A stretch of DNA of 64,000 nucleotides from CAUZIZ01 sp965222655 (GTDB taxonomy: Bacteria; Acidobacteriota; UBA6911; RPQK01; JAJDTT01), in contig CBDCUP010000006.1 of assembly GCA_965222655.1 (NCBI GenBank), positions 558,001-622,000 of the forward strand, written 5' to 3'. Made by a program: the position numbers and the translations under genes. The notes below the pieces were generated by a model. The model saw nothing but the letters and a program-made list of their open reading frames with translations. It was not told the DNA's origin and searched no databases. Numbering within the stretch: the stretch's first letter is position 1; each line of letters starts with the position of its first letter. Below are positions 8,373 through 17,244 of the stretch, in pieces.

Positions 8373-11048
8373 GTGAACTTGTTTATGTGCAACCGCTCCT
8401 TTCCCATGTTCCCGCCTCCTGCCACCGCGATTCTGCTGGCCCTGGCTCTCACAGTGGGCATGGGCGATATCTTTGCCGGGAGGCGTTGGGAGCCGATCGG
8501 CCCGGGCGGAGGCAGCGTCACCGCGATCGTTATCCACCCGGAGAATCCGGAGATCTTGTATACGCTGGTCAGGACCGATGACTCCCCCACCCACAGGGTC
8601 TACCGCAGCTTCGATGAGGGGCTCTCCTGGAGCACTCACAATCGCGGATTGCCACCCGACCTTAGCCTGACCGCCATCGCGATCGACCCGGCTGCAGCCG
8701 ATACAGCCTACCTGGGAACGGAATCGGAGGGCGTTTTTCGCAGCCGCAGCGGTACCGACTGGAATCCCGTAAACGTCGGCCTCACCAACCAGTCCGTAGC
8801 TGCGCTGGCCGTCGACCCGAATACCTCGACCGTCTACCTCTCCACGGTGGGCGACGGCATCTTCAGGAGCAATAATGGCGGTGAGGCTTGGGAAGCGTTC
8901 AGCTCGTTGCTTTCTGTGCAGTATCTCAAGGTGTTGGCAGTCAATCCGGCCACCTCTACCATCTATGCAGGCTCGTCTGGGCTGCTCGCGCGCCGTTACA
9001 AGGACGGGTCAGGCTGGGAAAACGTCAGTGACGTCAGTGGATCCCACGCGTTGGCCGTAGCTCCAGACGGATCGGCCGTCTACTCCGCTACCGGAGACGC
9101 CCTTCACCGGAGCCTCGACGACGGGGATACGTGGACCGCACTGCAGGACGAAGTGCTTTCCTCCCGTGTCGAAGTCCTGGCTACTGACCCTTCCTGGCCG
9201 AAGGTGCTCTACGCGGGCTGGTCGAACCGCTTCGTGCGAAGTGAAAATGGGGGCGATAGTTGGATCCCGCTGACTCTCCCCCGGTTTTGCGACATCACAG
9301 GGCTGGGTGTCGGCTCCGACTCGCCCGGCCAGGTCTATGTCGGCCTTCGCCAGGATGGGATCTTTCGAAGCGAGGACAGGGGCGAAAGCTGGACAGAGTC
9401 CAACACTGGATTGAGCACCCGTAGCATCTCATCTGTTCAGGTCGACCCGCAGGATCCGACAACCCTCTATGCCGTCGAACGGGCAGCGGGCGTATTCCGC
9501 AGTCGAGATGCCGGCATCAGTTGGAGCCATGAACAGCCGCCAGGCATTCCATATGGCCCGCTGAGGATCGACCCCACATCGTCCGCGACCCTGTACCTGG
9601 GGACTAGTAAAGGTCTCTACACGAGCATCGATGAGGGAGACACTTGGCGATCGATCACCGACGACCTCTGTTCGGGCCCTGAAATACACCTCCCGCCGAG
9701 CGGTACTCTCCGACGTTGTCCGGCAGTTTTCGACTTCGTCCTCGATCCGCTCCGGCCTCGGACAATCTACTTCCTGGGAGGTATGGGTATCTACCGCACC
9801 GACGACGGGGGACTCAACTGGGATCACTTCTCGGTGGGCAGCGACCTCGAACCGACAGTCCTTGCTATTGACCCGGTCACTCCTTCGACCCTATACGTTG
9901 GGGATTTCGGAGGGGAGCGGCTAGGCATCTTCAAGAGCACGGACAGAGGGGAGACCTGGCGGCGGATCAGCAACGGCCTTCCGGTTGGCTGGGTGAGTGC
10001 CCTGGCTGTTGATCCCCTTGTGCCTTCAACACTCTATGCCGCGATCGCCGACGCCGGACTGTTCAGCAGCGGAGACGGCGGGGAGCACTGGGGGGAGATC
10101 GGAAGTGTCCTGCCGACTGAGCGGGTCCTCGATATGCTCATCGATCCGATTACCCCGTCCACCCTCTACGTCTCCTCGCTTGATGACGGAATCTTTGAGG
10201 GTCTGGATGGCGGCAACAATTGGACCCCTTTGAACGACGGATTGTCCGGCCTGCCAGCTCTGACGTTCGCTTTGGACGCTGATTCCACCCATCTTTATGT
10301 GGGCACCGAAGCGGGCGGCATCTACAGGCTGCAGGAAGACTTCGCGATCTATTTCGCACAGTTCGGCAACGGAGAAGGCTTGACCTCGGAGGTAGTGCTG
10401 ATCAATCCGTCGCGTTCCACGACCGCAAACGGCAACATTGAGTTCTTCGACGACGAGGGTGCCCCATTTTCGATAGTCCAGGCGGTTAGCAATACAGACG
10501 GCCCGTCTTCCCAGATCCTCACCGCGGTAACAGCAAGCACGTTCGAGTTCTCGATTGCACCACTGGGCACGGTTTCGATCGCGACAGATGGAAGGGGCGA
10601 TCTGGCAGCTGGTTCGGCTTCTGTCACCTCTGAGACCCCAGTCTCGGGTGTGATCCGATTCTCGATTCCCGGCGTCGGGATCGCGGGAGTGGGCCCCAGT
10701 CAAGCCTTGACCGGTTTTGTCGTGCCGGTGCGTCGAAAGTCCGGGCTCATCAACACTGGGATCGCCATCCATAACGTCGGCTCGCAGGCTGTCGGACTCG
10801 AGCTCACGCTTCGGGACTCACAAGGCCAAGTGGTGGCTGAGACCAACACGGTTAATCTCACAGGCCGCGGGCATCTGGCCCGATTCATAGGGGGAACTGG
10901 CGACGCGTTCTTCGCTCAAGTAGACACCGATGACTTTGAAGGAACAATAGCAGTCAAGGTCAGGGGTGGCAAAGTGACAGCTACGTCACTTGAACTGGGG
11001 ACACGACCGGGCGAGTTCACCACACTGCCCGTGACTCCATTGCAGTGA
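8373..11048 (+). CDS. Secreted BNR/Asp-box beta-propeller protein
   Basis: An 891-residue protein with a signal peptide near the N-terminus (ATAILLALALTVGMGDIFAG). From residue 30 to about 650 it holds at least twelve Asp-box-like units of the form RSxDGGxSW (RSFDEGLSW, RSNNGGEAW, RSENGGDSW, RSEDRGESW, KSTDRGETW, SSGDGGEHW), each with an IDPxxPSTLYVGT strand. This is typical of sortilin/BNR propellers. The last 230 residues form a C-terminal module beginning YFAQFGNGEGLTSEVVLINP, related to modules in the protein at 852-4811. The GTG at 8373 and ATGs at 8385 or 8406 are all possible starts. It is probably extracellular; the ligand is unknown. Confidence 0.8.
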   Translation: MNLFMCNRSFPMFPPPATAILLALALTVGMGDIFAGRRWEPIGPGGGSVTAIVIHPENPEILYTLVRTDDSPTHRVYRSFDEGLSWSTHNRGLPPDLSLTAIAIDPAAADTAYLGTESEGVFRSRSGTDWNPVNVGLTNQSVAALAVDPNTSTVYLSTVGDGIFRSNNGGEAWEAFSSLLSVQYLKVLAVNPATSTIYAGSSGLLARRYKDGSGWENVSDVSGSHALAVAPDGSAVYSATGDALHRSLDDGDTWTALQDEVLSSRVEVLATDPSWPKVLYAGWSNRFVRSENGGDSWIPLTLPRFCDITGLGVGSDSPGQVYVGLRQDGIFRSEDRGESWTESNTGLSTRSISSVQVDPQDPTTLYAVERAAGVFRSRDAGISWSHEQPPGIPYGPLRIDPTSSATLYLGTSKGLYTSIDEGDTWRSITDDLCSGPEIHLPPSGTLRRCPAVFDFVLDPLRPRTIYFLGGMGIYRTDDGGLNWDHFSVGSDLEPTVLAIDPVTPSTLYVGDFGGERLGIFKSTDRGETWRRISNGLPVGWVSALAVDPLVPSTLYAAIADAGLFSSGDGGEHWGEIGSVLPTERVLDMLIDPITPSTLYVSSLDDGIFEGLDGGNNWTPLNDGLSGLPALTFALDADSTHLYVGTEAGGIYRLQEDFAIYFAQFGNGEGLTSEVVLINPSRSTTANGNIEFFDDEGAPFSIVQAVSNTDGPSSQILTAVTASTFEFSIAPLGTVSIATDGRGDLAAGSASVTSETPVSGVIRFSIPGVGIAGVGPSQALTGFVVPVRRKSGLINTGIAIHNVGSQAVGLELTLRDSQGQVVAETNTVNLTGRGHLARFIGGTGDAFFAQVDTDDFEGTIAVKVRGGKVTATSLELGTRPGEFTTLPVTPLQ

Positions 11049-11196
11049 GAGCTCAGTCTAGCCAGCGTACACAGGCCACGCTGGTAGTCACCAAACTACA
11101 GGTTTCTTAGGCTATGTTCGGACTCAATCGGGCCGCACGACCTCCTTGATTCAGACGCAGCTCGACGCGCTGTTAGCCGGGCCATGGCCTTCCGCT

Positions 11197-11215
11197 GTAT
11201 ACTTGTGGAATATAC
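11197..11215. promoter_or_regulatory. Candidate operator/promoter of the BrnT-BrnA operon
   Basis: The inverted repeat GTATA-N9-TATAC lies directly upstream of the toxin start and contains TATACT, a plausible -10. BrnA antitoxins (ribbon-helix-helix) repress their own operon, so a symmetric site here is expected. Binding is inference. Confidence 0.35.
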
Positions 11216-11222
11216 GAGGAAT

Positions 11223-11705
11223 ATGATAGCGGAAGACGAACTACTCCGATGCACCGGTTTCGACTGGGATGACGCCAATGTCCTCAAGATCTGGCAGAAA
11301 CACCAGGTGTCAGCCATGGAGTGCGAAGAGGTCTTCTTCAACCTGCCTCTGGTTGCGGGCCACGACGAGAAGCACTCGCACGACGAGAGGCGATACTACG
11401 TCCTTGGTCAGTCGGACGGGGGGCGTCGGCTCTTCGTCGTGGTCACGATCCGCGAAGGGTTGCTGCGTGTCATCTCAGCGCGGGACATGAACGCAAGGAA
11501 CGAGAGGTTTACGAATCAGTATGAGCGCCAAAAAGAAAAAGAAGGTTCCGAAGCACAGCGGCGAGGATCAAGAGCGGGCATTTTGGGCGTCCGCGGATTC
11601 AACCGACTATGTGGACTGGAGCAAGGCTCGTCGTGTGACGTTTCCGGATCTGAAGCCATCGTTGAAGACGATCTCTCTGCGGCTTCCGGAAATGATGATT
11701 GCTGA
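11223..11705 (+). CDS. brnT: BrnT family ribonuclease toxin, with C-terminal extension
   Basis: The start is ATG 11223 with AGGA just upstream. Residues 8-90 match the BrnT toxin fold: FDWDDANVLKIWQKHQVS, then RYYVLGQSDGGRRLFVVVTI and LRVISARDMNARNE. BrnT is an RNA-cleaving toxin of the RelE-like type, neutralised by BrnA. The usual protein stops soon after the ARxMxxRE motif. Here the frame stays open for about 70 more codons, running through 185 bp of the antitoxin gene in another frame. The tail is low-complexity and probably not functional; a lost stop is the simplest explanation. Confidence 0.8.
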   Translation: MIAEDELLRCTGFDWDDANVLKIWQKHQVSAMECEEVFFNLPLVAGHDEKHSHDERRYYVLGQSDGGRRLFVVVTIREGLLRVISARDMNARNERFTNQYERQKEKEGSEAQRRGSRAGILGVRGFNRLCGLEQGSSCDVSGSEAIVEDDLSAASGNDDC

Positions 11706-11820
11706 GCTCAAAGCACTTGCCAACAAGCGCGACGTTCCTTACCAGTCGCTCCTGAAGATGTTCCTTGCTGAGCGTATCGCAGTGGAACTACAGGCTCTTT
11801 CCGAGAAGAGGGCCCGCTAG
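11521..11820 (+). CDS. brnA: BrnA-like CopG/RHH antitoxin
   Basis: A 99-residue protein with the family signature AFWASADSTDYVDWSKARRV, then FPDLKPSLKTISLRLPEMMI (the ribbon strand) and DVPYQSLLKMFLAERI (helices). It binds the toxin and the operon promoter. It starts inside the extended toxin frame, so translation of the two is likely coupled. Confidence 0.85.
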   Translation: MSAKKKKKVPKHSGEDQERAFWASADSTDYVDWSKARRVTFPDLKPSLKTISLRLPEMMIAELKALANKRDVPYQSLLKMFLAERIAVELQALSEKRAR

Positions 11821-12035
11821 CAACGGCAGTCTGGCGACCGAAGGGCGTGGCTTCTCGAAGCTGCTGAATACCCCATGCCATGGGAGGATGGGACGTCGTC
11901 GAGAAATGATCCACCCTCCTTCGACCCTGTTCAAAAGACGACGAAAATATAGAGGAATGAGAAGCCGCCTCCAGGCACCGCTCCGAAAGAGGTTTCTTGC
12001 TGAACGAGGCCACCTTGCCTTAGTACACTAACCTA

Positions 12036-12563
12036 ATGAACCGCGCAATCGAAGCCGCTACCAGCGGTCGAGCGAAGTGTCGGGGATGCGGCAGGAACAT
12101 CGCCAAGGATGAGCTGCGTCTTGGAGAGCGCCTTCCCAATCCCTACGCGGAGGAAGGAGACATGGTGCTCTGGTTCCATCTGAACTGCGGCGCCTTCAAG
12201 CGGCCCGAAGTACTGCTGGAGGCTCTCCAGGCGACTGCGACGGAGGTCGAAGATCAACAGCGGCTGTCGGGAACGGCCCACCTTGGGATCGCCCATCGCC
12301 GTCTGACGCGAGTGGACGGAGCCCAACGTTCGCCGACGGGGCGTGCCCGCTGCCGTAGCTGTCGCGAATCCATCGGCAAGGGAACCTGGCGCATCGCCCT
12401 CGTCTATTACGAGGAAGGACGCTTCGACCCCGGCGGCTTCACTCACCTGACGTGCGCGGAGGAGTATCTCGGTACGAAGGACATCATGGATCGCCTGGCG
12501 CACTTCACGAATGAACCGAGCGCTGACGATCTCGCCGAGATACGAACCGTGCTGGAGTCATAG
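12036..12563 (+). CDS. Protein with two PARP-type zinc fingers
   Basis: A 175-residue protein built almost entirely of two zinc-finger modules of the zf-PARP type (CxxC...HxxC). The first has CRGC at residues 16-19 and HLNC near 48-51. The second has CRSC near 106-109 and HLTC near 136-139. Both keep the aromatic/basic surroundings of the family (MVLWFH, GGFTH). In eukaryotic PARP-1 and DNA ligase III such fingers sense DNA strand breaks. There is no ADP-ribosyltransferase or ligase domain in this protein or its neighbours. A role in nick recognition is inference. The start has only a weak ribosome site. Confidence 0.7.
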   Translation: MNRAIEAATSGRAKCRGCGRNIAKDELRLGERLPNPYAEEGDMVLWFHLNCGAFKRPEVLLEALQATATEVEDQQRLSGTAHLGIAHRRLTRVDGAQRSPTGRARCRSCRESIGKGTWRIALVYYEEGRFDPGGFTHLTCAEEYLGTKDIMDRLAHFTNEPSADDLAEIRTVLES

Positions 12564-12692
12564 GGCAATCCGCACACGAGCGTTTTGGAATCCTCTGAGA
12601 ACTGCCCGCAGTTCGGCCAGTCCATCACGAATTGGAAAGGCTTTTTCCGCGGCAAGCGTAGGGACCATCATCGATTACCGGCGCTCAGGGAA

Positions 12693-12944
12693 TCAGGCGG
12701 CCGCGCTTGCCTTGGCCCGCTCGTAAAGCGTTTCAGGAGCGATGTCAGCACCATTCGGCCAAGCAACCGTTCCGCCGTCGAGAAAAAAGCGCTGAAAAAA
12801 CCCTGGGTCTTTAAGCGGCTCAAATACAGGGCCTTCGAGCCATTCCTCAAAGTCGATCGTGGCTTCCAGCCCATCATTGAAGGTGAGGTGGAGGCGTTGT
12901 TCTCCGCGATACACGGCTCGGATTACGCAAGGTAGAAAATCCAT
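12693..12944 (-). CDS. DUF2442 domain protein
   Basis: An 83-residue protein with the DUF2442 pattern: LTFNDGLEATIDFEEWLEGP, then FEPLKDPGFFQRFFLDGGTV and WPNGADIAPETLYERA. The ribosome site GAGGTG lies 5 nt before the ATG. DUF2442 genes often pair with DUF4160 and resemble toxin-antitoxin modules; no DUF4160 partner is visible next to it. The function is unknown. Confidence 0.8.
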   Translation of the reverse strand: MDFLPCVIRAVYRGEQRLHLTFNDGLEATIDFEEWLEGPVFEPLKDPGFFQRFFLDGGTVAWPNGADIAPETLYERAKASAAA

Positions 12945-13131
12945 TGGTACACCTCATTGGAGGGGTTCGATCCTCTCCAGGGCACGACCGCCAGGATATG
13001 GTCCCAGTTCGCTATCGTCAACGGCAGAGTCCCTCGGCCTCCCCTTCTTGCTGGGATTTGAGGTTAGGCAGCAAGTGTGCAGGATGGTATATTTGTTGAA
13101 ATTCTGATCGTTCAATCCAAGGAGGTAGAGC

Positions 13132-13917
13132 TTGGCAGACGCGGAGCTGGAGGGAATCCAGCCTCTGAGAGAAGGAATTCCACATCCGAGCCAGCCCGGA
13201 CACTCGCCTGACGCCGTCACGCGATCGGAAGAAGCTGCGGAGCCTGCCGGACTCTCAAGTTGGCAGTCGAGGCTCCTGCCGCTGATGACAGGCATGCTCG
13301 TTCTTCTCACCGCTTTCTTCATCATAGCCACTTTTGTCCAGGCCTTGAGCATGCAACGCCAGATCGGGCAAGCGGGATCGGAAGCTTCCCGCATTGGCCA
13401 GGAGCTCCTGCTTCAAAGTAAGGGCGAGTTGAAGCTCGACGAACTTCGATGGAACGCCGCTGTGCGTCTCGAGGAATACGCAATTCACCGCCGTTACTAC
13501 CAGGCCAGCCTGATCCTCATGTCACGAGTCTGGATCATCTACCTGGGTTTTGTAACCGGCATGATCCTGGCCCTTGTCGGTGCCACCTTCATACTGGGTA
13601 AGGTAAGGGAGTCCCCGTCCCAGTTCGGGGCCGACAGCTCACTGTGGAAATTTTCGATCAGCACCGCTTCCCCGGGACTGATCCTGGCAGTCCTGGGTAC
13701 GACGCTGATGATCACGACGATGATCATCCGCGCGGAAGTGACCGTCAACGATGTCCCTCTCTATGTTCGTCCCGAGGTTCGATTGGGCGGAAGCACTCAG
13801 CCGCCACCCAGGGAGATACCAGATTCGGCAGACACGTCGAAAAAGCCGACAGCCGACGATTCTTCTCTGGACGACTTGGACCGCAAGGCGAAATCACGAT
13901 CCGGTGCCAATAAATAA
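13132..13917 (+). CDS. Three-helix membrane protein, unknown function
   Basis: A 261-residue protein that starts at a TTG with an excellent AAGGAGGT site 5 nt upstream. It has hydrophobic segments near residues 50-68, 132-152 and 182-200, a periplasmic or cytoplasmic loop with an amphipathic helix between the first two, and a charged proline-rich tail. I recognise no family. It ends 40 bp before the HExxH protease gene, so the two probably form an operon. Confidence 0.65.
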   Translation: MADAELEGIQPLREGIPHPSQPGHSPDAVTRSEEAAEPAGLSSWQSRLLPLMTGMLVLLTAFFIIATFVQALSMQRQIGQAGSEASRIGQELLLQSKGELKLDELRWNAAVRLEEYAIHRRYYQASLILMSRVWIIYLGFVTGMILALVGATFILGKVRESPSQFGADSSLWKFSISTASPGLILAVLGTTLMITTMIIRAEVTVNDVPLYVRPEVRLGGSTQPPPREIPDSADTSKKPTADDSSLDDLDRKAKSRSGANK

Positions 13918-13957
13918 AGAATCCGAGTTGGACAGTGCGACAAGGAGCGTATCGTTT

Positions 13958-15241
13958 ATGCGGCCAAGGAAGTTATTAGCGGCCGGCGTACTGGCCGTTG
14001 TCCTAGGACTGGAAGCCCCAACGGTGATCGCGGGGAACCTCGAAGAATTGCGGGCGATGTGGCGAGCGGCGAGATACGAGGAGGCCTTCGATGGGCTAAA
14101 GGATTACCGGAAGGAACCTTATGGAAAGACCTTCGAGGTGTACTACATGGCGGGTACCAGTCTGTGTCACATCGCTGGCAATGCCGACCTGGGCTTGAAG
14201 TACCTTCAATGGATTCTGGACAACTTCTATCTCGACGAAGACGCCAGGCAGACCGTCGAAGCCGAGCTGTCGGTTTGTGGTGACACCGGATCCAACCTGC
14301 CCGTCGCGATCGCCTTCAACACGACTACTGTCACGGCAGGTGTCTCGGGGCGAACCAAGATGTTCTATTTCGTAGGCGGTGACAACGCGTTTCGCAGCGT
14401 CCCTGTCGAGGTAGTCGAAGAGATACCAGTCGAGTCGTTCCTCCAGAGACTCTTCTTGCCATCCGACGTGGAGAAGGCGGTGGAGAACGCAGCTGGACTG
14501 GCTGGCCAAGGAGCAAAAATGCAGGCGAGTGAGCACTTCGTCCTGGCCAGCCTGGCTGGACACTCGACCACGCAACTTCAAAATATGGGGAAGACTCTGG
14601 ATCGGGTCCTCGACTTCTTCGTCTCGGAATACGGAATGCGGCCGCCCCGACACTTGATCACCGCCTATTTAGTTTCGAGTACCGACAAACTTCAGGAGCT
14701 CGCTCGGTCGCTGCACGGGATCAAGGTGGCCCGACAGAGCCTCGGCTATTCTTATCGGAACGACATGAGCATGGTCGGATTCGTTCCTGGAGGCGGTGCA
14801 GGAACGCTTCTTCACGAGCTGTTTCACCTGATGGTCCGGAATGACTTCGGGGACGTGCCTCCCTGGATGGACGAGGGAATGGCGGCCCTCTACGAAGTGG
14901 CGAAGATAACGGAAGACCAGGGTGTTCAGGGAATGCCGAACTGGCGGGGCAAGGTTCTAAAGACCTTGTCGAACCTTCAGCCACCGGTCGAGAAGCTCGT
15001 CAAGCTGAACTGGTTCCAGTTCAGCGGCGAGTACGACACCGCGCAGCAGGCAAGCAACCACGCCAAAGCACGTTACTTCATGCTGTACTTGCAGGAAAAC
15101 GGTAGGCTGACGCCGGTATATAAGGCGTTCCAGGCGCGAGAAGTAGGCACCGACCCTGTGAAGCTGCTCGAATCTGCCCTGCAGGAGCAAGATCTGGACG
15201 ATGTCGAAAAGTCCTTCCAGGAGTGGTTTCAAGGCCTCTGA
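13958..15241 (+). CDS. Secreted HExxH metallopeptidase-like protein
   Basis: A 427-residue protein; ATG 13958 has AAGGAG upstream and opens on a signal peptide (KLLAAGVLAVVLGLEAPTVIA). The N-terminal 90 residues look TPR-like (EAFDGLKDYRKEPYGKTFEV). The zinc site is HELFHLMV near residue 285, with the downstream glutamate in WMDEGMAALYE, the arrangement of gluzincin peptidase-MA-like enzymes. The C-terminal tail is helical (ARYFMLYLQENGRL). It should act in the periplasm or outside on peptide substrates. It is second in an operon with the membrane protein. Confidence 0.8.
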   Translation: MRPRKLLAAGVLAVVLGLEAPTVIAGNLEELRAMWRAARYEEAFDGLKDYRKEPYGKTFEVYYMAGTSLCHIAGNADLGLKYLQWILDNFYLDEDARQTVEAELSVCGDTGSNLPVAIAFNTTTVTAGVSGRTKMFYFVGGDNAFRSVPVEVVEEIPVESFLQRLFLPSDVEKAVENAAGLAGQGAKMQASEHFVLASLAGHSTTQLQNMGKTLDRVLDFFVSEYGMRPPRHLITAYLVSSTDKLQELARSLHGIKVARQSLGYSYRNDMSMVGFVPGGGAGTLLHELFHLMVRNDFGDVPPWMDEGMAALYEVAKITEDQGVQGMPNWRGKVLKTLSNLQPPVEKLVKLNWFQFSGEYDTAQQASNHAKARYFMLYLQENGRLTPVYKAFQAREVGTDPVKLLESALQEQDLDDVEKSFQEWFQGL

Positions 15242-15242
15242 C

Positions 15243-15460
15243 CTGAAACTTCATTGGCAGAAGGAAGGTGTAGGAAAACAGCATCTGACAGAGCACTAAC
15301 CTGTAGGACGGGCACTCTTGCCCGTCGAGGACACCGACGGGCAGGAGTGCCCGTCCTACAACAGACACGGTGCTATCGATGTCGCGGTAAGAGACAACCA
15401 AGGTTTCTTTCTCGAATGGGGCCAGGGCTTCCTGGGGGCGGGACTAACCTGAAACTTCAT
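15243..15460 (+). repeat. Modular intergenic repeat unit with GACGGGCA double hairpin
   Basis: The unit is bounded by two CTGAAACTTCAT motifs (15243-15254 and 15449-15460). In the middle (15302-15360) lie two hairpins in tandem, GACGGGCACTCTTGCCCGTC and GACGGGCAGGAGTGCCCGTC, which are also arms of a larger palindrome. The right part (15403-15460) is a conserved block starting TTTCTTTCTCGAATGGGG. Related blocks lie at 39271, 62463, 62737 and 63125. Confidence 0.8.
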
Positions 15461-15541
15461 TTGCAGGTTTGGATGGAAAACGGACGTAACCCATTTATTT
15501 AGAATGGAATGGAGCATTCACCAAGTGATTTTCCGAAAACT

Positions 15542-15630
15542 GTGGCGGTGGCCCCAGGCCGCCGTTTTTCGAGCCAGAGGCTCGACGGAAAGAACACGGC
15601 GGCACGGAGGCCACCGCCACGTCCCTCGAC
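15542..15630. repeat. GGTGGCC/GGCCACC palindromic repeat, copy 1
   Basis: Arms GTGGCGGTGGCC and GGCCACCGCCAC enclose an inner hairpin (TCGAGCC facing GGCTCGA). The right side ends CACGTCCCTCGACT. Related palindromes lie at 24675-24765 and 31408-31483. Confidence 0.65.
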
Positions 15631-15706
15631 TGAAGTGTCTTTTCTGAATAGGATGGCCGATATCCAGCGAGCCAGGAGCCTCCTCAGTAAAGAAAAAACA
15701 TCACTA

Positions 15707-16121
15707 TCACCGTCTTTCTTCCTTCTTGGCGTATTTCATCTCGCCCATCCGGACGATGATGAACCCGATAAGCGCGAAGACGAAGAAGACCAGGAGCAGC
15801 CAGGCGATTCCTTGTAGGGATTCGATCACGGTCCGGTAGACTTCCAGAATCCAGCGATCTACGTTAAGCACTAGTGGTGCTTGGGTCTCACTGCGAAGCA
15901 CTCTGGGGTTGATGTACTTCTCGAGATCCCAGATACGCACGCCGCCGGAGATGCCCACCACGTAGATGGCGAAGAGGAAGATAGCGAACCCAGGCTACGG
16001 AGATGGGATCGGAGAGGATGCGCTCCAGGATGTTGCCGATGGCGGATCGGAACAGTTGCACAACCAGGAAGGAGACGGTCAACGAGATGACAAACGTGAC
16101 GACCAAAAGGGTTAAGAACAT
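15707..16121 (-). pseudogene. Small membrane protein gene with frameshift
   Basis: Two overlapping minus-strand frames together give one protein of about 137 residues. The N-terminal part MFLTLLVVTFVISLTVSFLV runs to DPISVAWVR. The frame then shifts near 15988 and continues FAIFLFAIYVVGISGGVRIW to a third hydrophobic segment (IAWLLLVFFVFALIGFIIV) and a basic tail. It would have three membrane segments. I do not recognise the family. One indel explains the break; it could be decay or a sequence error. Confidence 0.55.
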
Positions 16122-16203
16122 GGCTCCAGCTCCCTGGAACCATTGTAAGTCTATCGCCAGAGACTATTCTACCCGGCAGCCGGGCTGCTAGTCGTTCGAC
16201 ATC

Positions 16204-17142
16204 TTACTGATTCGCAATGGGTTGTGATGAAGTGTCTGTCTCGACAGGCAAGGTGATTGTAAAAACGCTACCCTTGCCCAAGTCGCTTTCTACCTTGATC
16301 TGGCCGCCGTGTTTCTGAATGGTGTGATACGCACTGGGCAAACCCATAGCGACCTTGACTCGGCCGCCCCTCGTGGAGAAGTGTGGATCGAAAAGATGCT
16401 TCAGACGCTCGGGAGGGATGCCCCGGCCTGTGTCCGAGATCGCTATGAAGATCGCTCCGTCATCCACTGATGTGCTAACGGTTATCGTGCCATCCGTGTC
16501 AATGGCTTGGAAGGCGTTTGTTAGAAGTGTCATGAAGACCTGGTTTACTTCGCCAGGGTTGCAGTAGATCAATGGAAGTTTCGCAAACTCTCTCTGAACG
16601 CGAATCGTCTCCCTCAGGTTGTGCTGCAACAGAGTGAATGTTGCGTCGATGCCCATGTGCACATCCGTCCACTGGAACGTGGCCTGATCCAATTGAGCAA
16701 AGTTGGAGAGACTCACCACAGTCCTGCTGATTCTCTCGCTAGCCGCTGAGATCGTGAAATTGTTCTCCCGAAGAATCTCAAGCGTCTTCTTCAAGCTTGG
16801 ACTCAGTTCGGTCTCACCCTTTAGGAGCTCCTCCCGGATCTTCTCGATACATCTGTCGGAGACATCCGCGGCACTGTTGATAGCGCCAACCGGATTGTTC
16901 ACCTCATGAGCGACACCAGCGGCGAGCTTACCCAGAGTGGCCAGCTTCTCGGACTGGATCAGCTGGGCCTGGGCCGATTTGAGCTCTCCGAGCGCACGCG
17001 ACAACTCGTCGTTCTTCAGACGAAGGGCCTCATGGGCCCCAGCCTGTTTGCACTCGAAAACGCCGCTCAGTTGGAATCCTACACTCCGCACGGCTGCCAG
17101 CATGAGCTGAGTGATGTCGGTGTAAATGGCGACCGTTCCCAT
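16204..17142 (-). CDS. Sensor histidine kinase, N-terminally truncated
   Basis: A 312-residue protein consisting of a linker, a dimerisation/phosphoacceptor segment (LAAGVAHEVNNPVGAINSAA, His near residue 80) and an ATP-binding domain with N box (LLTNAFQAI), G1 (DTGRGIPPE) and G2 (VAMGLPSAY, imperfect). It begins at the end of a PAS domain (GTVAIYTDIT). The preceding sequence, in another frame, still reads KEAGRLIQIS, the expected upstream PAS strand. An indel near 17160 and a lost 5' part therefore look likely. The best relative in the window is the C-terminal half of the MHYT kinase at 42777-44750. Confidence 0.75.
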   Translation of the reverse strand: MGTVAIYTDITQLMLAAVRSVGFQLSGVFECKQAGAHEALRLKNDELSRALGELKSAQAQLIQSEKLATLGKLAAGVAHEVNNPVGAINSAADVSDRCIEKIREELLKGETELSPSLKKTLEILRENNFTISAASERISRTVVSLSNFAQLDQATFQWTDVHMGIDATFTLLQHNLRETIRVQREFAKLPLIYCNPGEVNQVFMTLLTNAFQAIDTDGTITVSTSVDDGAIFIAISDTGRGIPPERLKHLFDPHFSTRGGRVKVAMGLPSAYHTIQKHGGQIKVESDLGKGSVFTITLPVETDTSSQPIANQ

Positions 17143-17244
17143 ATCTTTGATCCTGCGCTCAACTGATCTGGATCAAGCGACCCGCCTCTTTCAGGGTGCT
17201 TTGGTTCAGTTTTCAGGTTAGACGACTTTCCCTCCGAATCGCCT

